Shown: in pieces, positions 15,097-22,636 of the stretch | How the letters are laid out: each line of letters begins with the position of its first letter | Position numbering within the stretch: position 1 is the first letter of the stretch | DNA from: Paramuribaculum sp. | GTDB taxonomy: Bacteria > Bacteroidota > Bacteroidia > Bacteroidales > Muribaculaceae | NCBI GenBank assembly: GCA_029051965.1 | Contig: JAIDJZ010000058.1 | Location: 1-23,100, forward strand | DNA length: 23,100 bases | Reading direction: 5' to 3' | The notes under the pieces: model-generated | The model's input: the letters and a program-made list of their open reading frames with translations, nothing else | What the model was told of the DNA's origin: nothing | Databases searched by the model: none | Made by a program: the position numbers and the translations under genes

Positions 15097-16536
15097 TTAT
15101 TTCTTTAGTTTGTTGCCTCGGGCGAAGCCTATCTGGGTTCTGACGCATCGGAATCCGATGTAGGAGCGCTGTTCGTTCTGGTATTCCCACATGCGGATGT
15201 CCGAACGGATGTTGTGGGCCACGTCTTTCCACGAACCGCCTCTGACAATCTTGCGTTTCATCTTGTAGGGGTCTTCCTTGGCGGCGTCATAGCGGTATTC
15301 CGGATTCATGTCTGAAGTCAGTCGGCTCACAGATTCGGTGAATGCCGTCGATGTCCATTCGCTGACGTTTCCGGCCATGTCATAGAGTCCGAAATCGTTT
15401 GGCGTATATGTTCCGACGCGCGAGGTGATCAGATGGCCGTCCTGGACATAGTTGCCGTCCTGGGGCTTGAAGTTGGCATAGAAGCAGCCTTTTTCCTCGG
15501 TGAGGGGCAGGTCGCCGGCCCAGGGATATTTGTTGTCGTTGACGCCGGCGCGTGCGGCATATTCCCATTCGGCTTCGGTCGGCAGACGGTAGGGCTCGAC
15601 ATAGACGCCCTCGCGGCCCAGAGCGCGGCGAAGGAAATCGGTGCGCCAGTTGCAGAAGGCGTTGGCCTGTTCCCAGCTTACGCCGACAACGGGATATTCG
15701 TTGTAGCCTCCGTTGGAGAAATACATTCTGACGTAGGGCTCGTTGTAGGCGTTCTCGAAGTCGTTGATCCAGGCGGTCGTGTCGGGATAGACGTTGACTA
15801 TGTATGTGTTGAGGAAGTCGAAGTCGCTCGAGAGTCCGCGGGTGATTGTCTGACGGATGATTTCGCCGTTGTCGTTGATATAGGCGGTGTCTTTCGAGAT
15901 CAGAGGCACGTCTGTCGGCACCGGTTTGTCTGTGTTATATTCGCGGCGCGAGGGGTTGAGCCGGTGCTTGCGTTTGGCGGCCTCGGTGTGGTTATAGATC
16001 TCGTAGCGGTAGTTGAGCTGTTCGGGGTCAAGCTCTTTGATTCCGGTGATCGGATTGACGCGATAGAGGCTTTCGATTGCGCGGGCTTCGTCTTCGTTGG
16101 GGTTGCGCCAGGGAATCGGCTTGCTCCAGTTCAGGCGAGGGGTGATCGGATTTCCTTCGCGGTCCTCTTCGATCTTGAATTCTTCGTTGCCGCCGTAGGC
16201 CGGGTCGGCGAGACGCTCGCGGATAATCGAGTCGCGCACCCAGAACACAAATTGCTTATATTTTCCGTTGGTGACTTCTGTTTCATCCATCCAGAAGGCG
16301 TCGACCGACATACCACGCGAGTCGGCCCGCAGATTCCAGAGGGAGTCGGCTTCGGAGGGCCCGATTTTCATGGAGCCGCGGCTGACGAGGACCATTCCGT
16401 AGGGGGTGGGCTCTGCCCATGAGGTTCCGCCTATTCCGGTCACTTCGCCGCCGGCCGAGCTGCGGGAGCCGGATGCGCACGAAGCCGTAGCGGCCAGAAT
16501 CATTATGGTGAGGAGATAGAGAATTGGTTTTTTCAT
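15097..16536 (-). CDS. gldK: T9SS lipoprotein GldK/PorK (FGE/SUMF1-like fold)
   Basis: Lipoprotein of 479 residues anchored to the outer membrane, forming the T9SS periplasmic ring with GldN. The signal peptide ends in a lipobox with C20 (ATASC). The body has the formylglycine-generating-enzyme-like fold of the family: MVLVSRGSMKIG at about 49, WMDETEVTNGKY at about 82, then RLPTEAEWEYAARAG, MAGNVSEWTS, VRGGSW and GFRCVRTQ toward the end. GldK proteins use this fold structurally and are not known as sulfatase-activating enzymes. Its ATG lies two bases after the porP stop, indicating tight coupling. Confidence 0.93.
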   Translation of the reverse strand: MKKPILYLLTIMILAATASCASGSRSSAGGEVTGIGGTSWAEPTPYGMVLVSRGSMKIGPSEADSLWNLRADSRGMSVDAFWMDETEVTNGKYKQFVFWVRDSIIRERLADPAYGGNEEFKIEEDREGNPITPRLNWSKPIPWRNPNEDEARAIESLYRVNPITGIKELDPEQLNYRYEIYNHTEAAKRKHRLNPSRREYNTDKPVPTDVPLISKDTAYINDNGEIIRQTITRGLSSDFDFLNTYIVNVYPDTTAWINDFENAYNEPYVRMYFSNGGYNEYPVVGVSWEQANAFCNWRTDFLRRALGREGVYVEPYRLPTEAEWEYAARAGVNDNKYPWAGDLPLTEEKGCFYANFKPQDGNYVQDGHLITSRVGTYTPNDFGLYDMAGNVSEWTSTAFTESVSRLTSDMNPEYRYDAAKEDPYKMKRKIVRGGSWKDVAHNIRSDIRMWEYQNEQRSYIGFRCVRTQIGFARGNKLKK

Positions 16537-16538
16537 AA

Positions 16539-17555
16539 TTACATTATGCGAATACTCTTGTGCTTGTTCTTGTTTTTGTCGGAGAGATTGAGTTTAAGGT
16601 TGTAGCCCGCGACTATTTCATGGCTTCCGGAGGATGCTTTCGAGATGGCCGAGACGGGGTAGTCGTAGCTGTAGCCTACATAGAAGCCTTTTATCTCGAC
16701 TCCGAGGGTCGCGATGACGGCATCGTCGTGGCGGTAGCCGATTCCGAAACTGAAAAGTTTCTTGTAGCGCATCCGGCCTGTCAGTTCGGCACGGGTGAAC
16801 ATGAAATCGCTCTTGACCATCAGCGAGGGTAACACTTCAAATAACGTGTTTTTTATCGGAATATTGCCACCGGCCATAAAATAGAGTGTCCTTCGCAGCT
16901 GAAATTCATAGTCGCCGCGGGTCGCGTCGGTCGATGAAGAGCCGCCGATGCCGTCCTGGCTGTCGGAGAATGTGATGGTGGGCGAGGTCAGGTGGGTGGC
17001 TGAGATTCCGGCCCAGAAGTATTTGTGGGAGTAGTAGATTCCGGCGCCGACGTCGAAGGCGTTGCCCGAGACATCCGTGCGCGGAATCGCGTCGTCGGTC
17101 GGTTCGTGGAAGTCGTCGCCGTCGGGAATGAAGACGTCGCTGCCGCGGAACACTTCGTTGGCGAAGCCCAGCTGGACGCCGGCTGTCATCACTCCTTTCA
17201 GAAACCGGAACTTATATGCGCCCTGAAGGTTGATCGACAGGTTGCTGAACAGACCGGCCGACTCGGAGCTGGCCGTAAGGCCGACTGCAATGCGTCGGTT
17301 GCCGAGTTTGATCGGCATGTCGGCTGTCGCAAGAAATGTTTTCGGGGCATTGTCGATGCCGACCCACTGCAGTCGTGATCCGGCCCGGATGTGGACCATA
17401 TCGGTGTTGCCGATGGCGGCGGGATTGTAGTAGGACGGGGTTTCGTAGTATTGCGACAGCTGAGCGTCGGTCTGGGCGCCGGCTGCAATGGCTGTCATTA
17501 CGATGGCTGACATCGCAAGGCAGAGAGAGAGTATGTGTCGGCGGCAATCTGACAT
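16539..17555 (-). CDS. porP: T9SS outer-membrane protein PorP/SprF
   Basis: PorP/SprF family beta-barrel of 338 residues with a Sec signal peptide (about 1-28, cleavage near AGAQ). The mature N-terminus shows the family pattern: QLSQYYETPSYYNPAAIG (about 34-51), then a strand with SRLQWVGIDNAPKTF. Repeated amphipathic strands alternating aromatic and Gly residues run to the C-terminus. PorP homologues work with GldK/PorK at the outer membrane, and some paralogues help place particular secreted proteins. Its position directly before gldK (2-base gap) makes it the operon's core copy. Confidence 0.9.
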   Translation of the reverse strand: MSDCRRHILSLCLAMSAIVMTAIAAGAQTDAQLSQYYETPSYYNPAAIGNTDMVHIRAGSRLQWVGIDNAPKTFLATADMPIKLGNRRIAVGLTASSESAGLFSNLSINLQGAYKFRFLKGVMTAGVQLGFANEVFRGSDVFIPDGDDFHEPTDDAIPRTDVSGNAFDVGAGIYYSHKYFWAGISATHLTSPTITFSDSQDGIGGSSSTDATRGDYEFQLRRTLYFMAGGNIPIKNTLFEVLPSLMVKSDFMFTRAELTGRMRYKKLFSFGIGYRHDDAVIATLGVEIKGFYVGYSYDYPVSAISKASSGSHEIVAGYNLKLNLSDKNKNKHKSIRIM

Positions 17556-17576
17556 CGTTTGTGGTGGTGGAGGGGA

Positions 17577-18323
17577 TTATTCAAAATAGAATGTGAGCAC
17601 GACCATGTTTGACCGGGCCTTGCTCAGCGATTCGGTTATCTGAAATTTCGAGGGATCGTCGGCGAGGTCCGTGCGTTTATGATCGAGCATGTCGGTCAGC
17701 CCGAAACAGAATTTTACTTCGGGATTGAGCTTGAAAAACGGGAGATAGAAGTCGAAGCCGAGCCCGACTGTCAGATACATGTCGGCGGCTTTGAAGCGAA
17801 GATAGTCACCGCGTTTGCGGCTGACGTCGAAGGCCGGCATCAGGCCTCCAGTCAGATATGGCCTGCAGTTGCGGAAGCGCTGTCCGGAAAATTTCAGGTC
17901 GATCGGCGCCACAACGTAGGCCGACTTGATGTTCTGGCGGTATTTGACCGGAGTTTCGCTTTCGGCTGTGTTGACATCGAGGATCGTGATGTCGCGGTTG
18001 CCGAAGTACATTCCCGGCGATATCCTCAGGTTGAACCATTCATTGAGCCTCAGGTCGAAAAGACCGTTCACGCAGAATCCCGGCGAGAAGGAGGGCTGCT
18101 CCATGTACCAGTTGTGGCCGTCGTCGGTGGTTATTCCGTTGTGGGTGAATGAGACGTCCTGAGTGTGTATGCCGATAGAAAATCCCAAATGCCAGCGACG
18201 GAGGTCGGCATAGGGGCGGTTCTGGATTTTGTCGTTGAAACGCTGCGACAGGGCTGCGACGGGAAATGTCGCCGCTGCTATTGTGATGAGAAGAAAAATT
18301 ATGTTGCGTTTCTTGAAGTCCAT
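17577..18323 (-). CDS. porT: PorT-like outer-membrane beta-barrel protein
   Basis: Protein of 248 residues with a Sec signal peptide (1-26, cleavage near AALSQ). It is followed by alternating strands expected of an eight-strand barrel (OMP_b-brl_2 type). WHLGFSIGIHTQDVSF (about 44-59), SPGFCVNGLFDLRLNEWFNLRISPG (in segments, about 78-103) and a C-terminal strand ending in FYFE resemble PorT of P. gingivalis (about 244 residues), which is required for gingipain secretion. It is the first gene of the run, 21 bases before porP. I assign PorT from remembered family patterns plus context; a general porin-like barrel is the alternative. Confidence 0.72.
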   Translation of the reverse strand: MDFKKRNIIFLLITIAAATFPVAALSQRFNDKIQNRPYADLRRWHLGFSIGIHTQDVSFTHNGITTDDGHNWYMEQPSFSPGFCVNGLFDLRLNEWFNLRISPGMYFGNRDITILDVNTAESETPVKYRQNIKSAYVVAPIDLKFSGQRFRNCRPYLTGGLMPAFDVSRKRGDYLRFKAADMYLTVGLGFDFYLPFFKLNPEVKFCFGLTDMLDHKRTDLADDPSKFQITESLSKARSNMVVLTFYFE

Positions 18324-18489
18324 TCCTTTGAGCTTACAGAATTAATAACGCTGCCCGGGCCGGTTTATTGCCTGCCGCAGCGGCTTTTGATGTTCATGCC
18401 GGAGATGCCAAACCTTTTTGCGGGCGAAGCCGTTGAAATATCACGGATGCCGCGGAGCCGTTTGCGGCTGGAATCGACAGAGGCTTCAG
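18324..18489. promoter_or_regulatory. Divergent intergenic region between porT and the ion-channel gene
   Basis: The start of the T9SS run and the start of the channel gene face away from each other here, so both promoters should lie in these 166 bases. I find no exact TAnnTTTG on either strand. The closest, on the minus strand, is the complement of CAAACCTT near 18410. A small hairpin (AGCCG, TTTG, CGGCT, 18456-18469) precedes the channel ATG. Confidence 0.3.
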
Positions 18490-19245
18490 ATGAACAATAT
18501 ATTAGTCAGACATAAGCAGCTGGTCTATCGCATTCTGAATGTGATGATCCTGATCCTTTCGGTCGGGCTGCTCATCTATCTGACTGTACTTGGCCTCAGG
18601 AATGTCGAGTTTTTCTCCGACCGCGGCTACATGACGTTTCAGCTGTGGGTCTGCTTCGCGTTCATTGCCGATTTCTTCATCGAGCTTTATCTGTCGGCGT
18701 CACGTGCGGCCTACGTGCGCAGAAGGCTCTTTTTTCTGGTGCTGTCAGTCCCGTATCTCAATATTGTCGCGGCGCTCGACATTCCGCTGACCTACGGCGC
18801 GCTCTATTTTCTCCGGTTCATTCCGCTCGCACGCGGCGCGCTGGCGATGTCGATTGTCGTCGGCTATGTCTCGCGCAACCGTCTGACAAATATATTCGCA
18901 TCCTACACGGTCGTGTTGCTTGCGTTTATCTATATGGGGAGTCTGATTTTCTACGAAGTCGAGCATGGGCATAATCCCGGAGTAGACAATTTCTGGACTG
19001 CTCTCTGGTGGGCGTTTTCCGTTGCCACGACTGCCGGCTGCGACCTCTATCCGGTCACGTGGGCCGGGAAGATTGTCTGCGCCGTGCTGCCGACGATGGG
19101 GACGGTCCTTTTTCCGCTTTTCACGGTCGTGGTCACAACGGCTGTGCGCAACCGCATACACCGTGAGGACGCGACGCTCCGTGCTGGTCAGACGAACGGC
19201 CCGCTTCCGGCCGGTGAAAAAAGCGGTGTGCGGAATTCGCAATGA
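18490..19245 (+). CDS. Six-TM voltage-gated-type ion channel with altered selectivity filter
   Basis: Membrane protein of 251 residues. Four hydrophobic segments (about 15-36, 49-69, 80-97, 104-126) match a voltage-sensor-like S1-S4; S4 is poor in arginine (R109, R115). Then come S5 (about 135-156), a pore helix (FWTALWWAFSVAT, 168-180), the filter and S6 (about 193-217). Where potassium channels read TTVGYGDLYPVT, this one reads T180-T-A-G-C-D-L-Y-P-V-T, one residue shorter and without GYG. The flanking WWAFS and LYPVTWAGK are otherwise canonical, so ion selectivity cannot be assumed. The ATG at 18490 is preferred over an in-frame start at 18418, which would add a charged, Cys/Trp-containing leader unlike channel N-termini. 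The tail is short and hydrophilic. Confidence 0.82.
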   Translation: MNNILVRHKQLVYRILNVMILILSVGLLIYLTVLGLRNVEFFSDRGYMTFQLWVCFAFIADFFIELYLSASRAAYVRRRLFFLVLSVPYLNIVAALDIPLTYGALYFLRFIPLARGALAMSIVVGYVSRNRLTNIFASYTVVLLAFIYMGSLIFYEVEHGHNPGVDNFWTALWWAFSVATTAGCDLYPVTWAGKIVCAVLPTMGTVLFPLFTVVVTTAVRNRIHREDATLRAGQTNGPLPAGEKSGVRNSQ

Positions 19246-19257
19246 TTCCGCACACCG
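19224..19257. terminator. Bidirectional terminator overlapping the channel stop codon
   Basis: A 13-bp perfect stem (19224-19236 with 19245-19257) encloses an 8-base loop. The channel's TGA (19243-19245) sits at the loop edge, so the last codons are in the hairpin. On the minus strand the stem is followed by CTTTTTTC, a good terminator for the yebC-like gene; on the plus strand it is followed by TTGTTTTG. Confidence 0.8.
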
Positions 19258-19280
19258 TCAGTTGTTTTGTCGGTCGACAG

Positions 19281-20015
19281 TTATTCGGCTTCCTTCATGT
19301 TGTGGAATACGTTCTGGACATCTTCGTCATCTTCGAGTTTGTCGATGAGTTTTTCGATGGCCGCGCGCTGTTCTTCGGTCACTTCTTTCAGATCGTTGGG
19401 GATGCGTTCGAATTCCGAAGAGATGATCTCGAATCCGTTGCTTTCGAGATAGTGCTGGATGTTGGAGTAGTCCTCGAATCCGCCGTAGAGAACGACGATT
19501 TCGTTTTCTTCCTCGTCAACGTCGTTTTCGAGTTCGTCAACACCATAGTCGATCAGTTCGAGCTCGAGTTCTTCAAGATCAAGACCCTCTTTCGGTTTGA
19601 TTTTGAAAACCGACTTGTGGTCGAAGAGGAAAGTGAGCGATCCCTGTGTGCCGAGCGATCCGCCGTGCTTTGTGAAGTAGGAGCGTACGTTGGCCACGGT
19701 GCGTGTGTTGTTGTCTGTCGCGGCTTCAACGAAGATGGCGATACCGTGGGGGCCGTATCCTTCGTAAGTGATTTCCTTATAGTCGCTGGCGTCCTTGTCG
19801 GTCGCTTTTTTGATAGCGCGCTCAACGGTGTCTTTCGGCATGTTGGCAGCTTTGGCGTTCTGCATCAGAGCGCGCAGGCGGGGGTTGGTCGAAGGATCCG
19901 GTCCGCCGGCTTTAGCGGCGATTGTGATTTCCTTACCGATGCGCGTGAATGTGCGCGACATGTTGCCCCAGCGTTTGAGCTTGCGGGCTTTGCGATATTC
20001 AAATGCTCTTCCCAT
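19281..20015 (-). CDS. YebC/PmpR family protein
   Basis: Protein of 244 residues of the YebC/PmpR (TACO1-like) family, annotated variously as a DNA-binding regulator and, more recently, as a factor easing translation of proline-rich stretches. It opens MGRAFEYRKARKLKRWGNMSR, continues with the conserved MPKDTVERAIKKA (about 78-90) and YEGYGPHG (about 104-111), and has NVRSYFTKHGGSLG. The C-terminal half is strongly acidic, as usual. It lies 72 bases downstream of pheT on the same strand, so the two may share a transcript; translation-related function would fit that pairing. Confidence 0.92.
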   Translation of the reverse strand: MGRAFEYRKARKLKRWGNMSRTFTRIGKEITIAAKAGGPDPSTNPRLRALMQNAKAANMPKDTVERAIKKATDKDASDYKEITYEGYGPHGIAIFVEAATDNNTRTVANVRSYFTKHGGSLGTQGSLTFLFDHKSVFKIKPKEGLDLEELELELIDYGVDELENDVDEEENEIVVLYGGFEDYSNIQHYLESNGFEIISSEFERIPNDLKEVTEEQRAAIEKLIDKLEDDEDVQNVFHNMKEAE

Positions 20016-20087
20016 AGGTTGGTTTGTTGAGAAATTGCTGTGTTATGTTTTGATGTTTCGTTTTCTGATTTCGTTTCAGCTGTGCGC

Positions 20088-22553
20088 TCAACGGAGTTCT
20101 GCGCCGACTTTCTTGCGGAGATTTGTGATGATTTTGTTCATCACGGCCTCGATCTGCTTGTCGTTGAGGGTCTTTTCGTCGTCGCGGAGTGTCATCGTGA
20201 TCGCATAGGATTTCTTTCCTTCAGGAAGCTTGTCGCCTTCGTAGACGTCGAAGAGGCTTACGTCTTTCAGAAGCTTGCGCTCGCTTTCGCGGACGGTCTG
20301 TTCGACTTCGGCCATTGTGACGGTCGAGTCGAGCAGAAGCGCCAGGTCGCGTTTGACAGACATTGCGCGTGAGATCGGTGTGAACGTGACCTTGTTGCGG
20401 AGCGACATTGCGACAAGTTCGCTCCAGATGAGCTCGGCGTAGATGACCGGCTGTTTGATGTCAAACTGTTTGAGGACGGCTTTCGAGAGGATGCCGATTG
20501 ATCCGATATGCTTGCCCGAGCGGGTGTCGATCGAGAGAGCTGCCGCGAAGATCGGTTCGCTTGTGACCTTGGTCTTCAGCTCGCGGGCATTGACGCCGAG
20601 GCGGACGAGGATGTTGTCGACGATCGAGCGCATGTCGTAGAACGTAGCTTCTTCTGCGGGGCGCTGCCATCCTGCGGGGCGCAGATTGCCTGTCATCCAT
20701 AGCGACAGACGGCTGTCTTCGCTGAAGGGCGAGAGCGGTTTTTCCGCTGTCGATTCCGCCTGAGGGTTGAAGCGGTAGATGTTGCCGAACTCATACATTT
20801 CGAGCGACTCCATCTTGCGGTTGATGTTGTGGGCGATCGATTCGAGGCCGCCGTAGAGGAGGGTCTGGCGCATCACGCAGAGGTCGTTGCTGAGGGGGTT
20901 GAGCAGGCGGACGCAGTTTTCGAGCGGATACTGTTCGTTTGATGCGTAGTAGCTTTCGGCTGTCAGAGAGTTGTTGAGGATCTCGTTGAAGCCGCAGGCT
21001 GTCAGCTGCTCGGCGATGAGGGTGCGCAGACGGTTGTCGTGGTCAGCGGGAGATTTGAACGACAGTGATGACTGCACGGTCAGTCCGGGTTCGATGTTGT
21101 TGTAGCCGTAGATGCGCAGCACATCCTCGACAACGTCGCATGGACGGCGGACGTCGACGCGGTAGGTCGGCACTTCGAGGCGGGCTTCCCGGTCTGTTTT
21201 CTCGATGATTCTGATTTCAAGGGCTTCGAGGATCGAGTCGATCGTGGCCTGCGGGATTTCCTTGCCGATCAGCTTGCACGCATAGTCATAGTCAAGTGTC
21301 ACGTCGAACGGTCTGACCGGTTCGGGATAGATGTCGACCGGCTCGCCGCAGATTTCTCCGCCGGCGAGTTCCTTTATCATGATGGCCGCGAGTTTGGCGG
21401 CGTAGAGTGTCACATTGGGGTCTGTGCCGCGTTCGTAGCGGAACGATGCGTCTGTCTGCAGGCCCTGACGGCGTGCGGTCTTGCGTACGGAGGTCGGGTT
21501 GAAGTAGGCGCTTTCGATGAAGACATCGGTCGTTTCCATAGTGACTCCGGAGTCTTTGCCGCCGAAGACGCCGGCAATGCACATCGGACGCTCTGCGGAG
21601 CAGATCATCAGGTCGTCGGCCGAAAGGGTGTGCTCAACGTCGTCGAGAGTGACGAATTTTGTTCCTTCGGCGCATTTCTTCACGACCACCTTTCCCCCCT
21701 CGATTCTGTTGAGGTCGAAGCAGTGGAGCGGCTGGCCGATCGAATGGAGAATGAAGTTCGTTATGTCGACGACCGTGTTGATCGGACGCAGGCCGATTGT
21801 TGTCAGTCGCTGCTGAAGCCATTCGGGGCTTTCGCTGACTTTGACACCGCGGATGGTGATGCCGCTGTAGCGGGGGCATGCCTCATAGTCGTCGACTTCG
21901 ACGGCAACTGCGCCGTCGGCGCGGTCGACGCTGAACGAGTCGACCGACGGACGTTTTAGCTCTAGCGGTGTGGAGTGCTGCGATGCCCATGCACAGAGGT
22001 CGCGGGCCACTCCGAAGTGCGATGCGGCGTCGATGCGGTTGGGGGTCAGATCGACTTCGAGAAGATAGTCGGAAGTCAGACCGAAGTATTCGGCGGCCGG
22101 GGTTCCGGGCGCGACTTCATCGGTGATGACGATGATTCCGTCGTGGCTTGTGCCGACGCCGATCTCATCTTCGGCGCAGATCATGCCGAACGATTCGACG
22201 CCTCGGATTTTCGATTTCTTGATCTTGAATTCTTTGTCGCCGTCGTAGAGTACAGTTCCGACGGTCGCGACAACGACTGTCTGACCGGCTGCGACGTTGG
22301 GCGCACCGCAGACAATCTGGGTCGGCTGCCCGTCGCCGAGGTCGACGGTCGTGATGTGGAGATGGTCGCTGTCGGGGTGTTCGACGCAGGTCAGTACTTT
22401 CCCGATGACAAGCCCGCGAAGGCCTCCGCGGATGCTTTCAACTTCTTCCACAGATCCGGTTTCGAGACCGATGGAGGTAAGAGCCGCTGCGAGTTCGTCG
22501 GGACTCAGTGAGAGGTCGGCGTAATCTTTTAGCCAGTTATATGATATGTTCAT
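20088..22553 (-). CDS. pheT: Phenylalanyl-tRNA synthetase beta subunit
   Basis: Beta subunit (821 residues) of the alpha2-beta2 enzyme that charges tRNA-Phe. The N-terminus (MNISYNWLKDY) and the OB-fold tRNA-binding domain (about 40-150, with HPDSDHLH at 59-66 and VCGAPNV at 81-87) are typical of full-length bacterial PheT. The B3/B4 editing domain follows (about 215-395), then B5 (about 400-475), the catalytic-like core, and the C-terminal FDX-ACB anticodon-binding domain (about 725-821, opening SRAMSVKRDLALLLD). Length is normal. The alpha subunit gene pheS is not adjacent, as is common in Bacteroidales. It has its own promoter. Confidence 0.97.
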   Translation of the reverse strand: MNISYNWLKDYADLSLSPDELAAALTSIGLETGSVEEVESIRGGLRGLVIGKVLTCVEHPDSDHLHITTVDLGDGQPTQIVCGAPNVAAGQTVVVATVGTVLYDGDKEFKIKKSKIRGVESFGMICAEDEIGVGTSHDGIIVITDEVAPGTPAAEYFGLTSDYLLEVDLTPNRIDAASHFGVARDLCAWASQHSTPLELKRPSVDSFSVDRADGAVAVEVDDYEACPRYSGITIRGVKVSESPEWLQQRLTTIGLRPINTVVDITNFILHSIGQPLHCFDLNRIEGGKVVVKKCAEGTKFVTLDDVEHTLSADDLMICSAERPMCIAGVFGGKDSGVTMETTDVFIESAYFNPTSVRKTARRQGLQTDASFRYERGTDPNVTLYAAKLAAIMIKELAGGEICGEPVDIYPEPVRPFDVTLDYDYACKLIGKEIPQATIDSILEALEIRIIEKTDREARLEVPTYRVDVRRPCDVVEDVLRIYGYNNIEPGLTVQSSLSFKSPADHDNRLRTLIAEQLTACGFNEILNNSLTAESYYASNEQYPLENCVRLLNPLSNDLCVMRQTLLYGGLESIAHNINRKMESLEMYEFGNIYRFNPQAESTAEKPLSPFSEDSRLSLWMTGNLRPAGWQRPAEEATFYDMRSIVDNILVRLGVNARELKTKVTSEPIFAAALSIDTRSGKHIGSIGILSKAVLKQFDIKQPVIYAELIWSELVAMSLRNKVTFTPISRAMSVKRDLALLLDSTVTMAEVEQTVRESERKLLKDVSLFDVYEGDKLPEGKKSYAITMTLRDDEKTLNDKQIEAVMNKIITNLRKKVGAELR

Positions 22554-22579
22554 TGTCGGTTTGTAAGAGGTTCAATGTG

Positions 22580-22612
22580 CAAAGATAATCATTTTTAGGC
22601 AAGTAATCAAAA
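22580..22612 (-). promoter_or_regulatory. Promoter of pheT
   Basis: On the minus strand: TTTTG (22612-22608), a 20-base spacer, then TATCTTTG (22587-22580), an exact TAnnTTTG match 26 bases before the ATG at 22553. The region is AT-rich against a GC-rich background and starts about 25 bases beyond the stop of the upstream gene. Confidence 0.78.
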
Positions 22613-22636
22613 TTAGAATCGCGTTACTTGACTATC

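Noticed and set aside
15433..16422. 329-codon plus-strand frame opposite gldK
   Set aside because: It is Val/Gly/Phe-rich shadow composition opposite a clear GldK with lipobox and FGE motifs.
18418..18489. Upstream start for the ion channel at 18418
   Set aside because: The 24 extra residues are charged and contain Cys and Trp with no family resemblance; the ATG at 18490 gives a normal channel N-terminus.
19242..20030. 262-codon plus-strand frame opposite the YebC-family gene
   Set aside because: It is Phe/Val/Glu-rich mirror composition of an acidic protein gene; the minus-strand YebC motifs are unmistakable.
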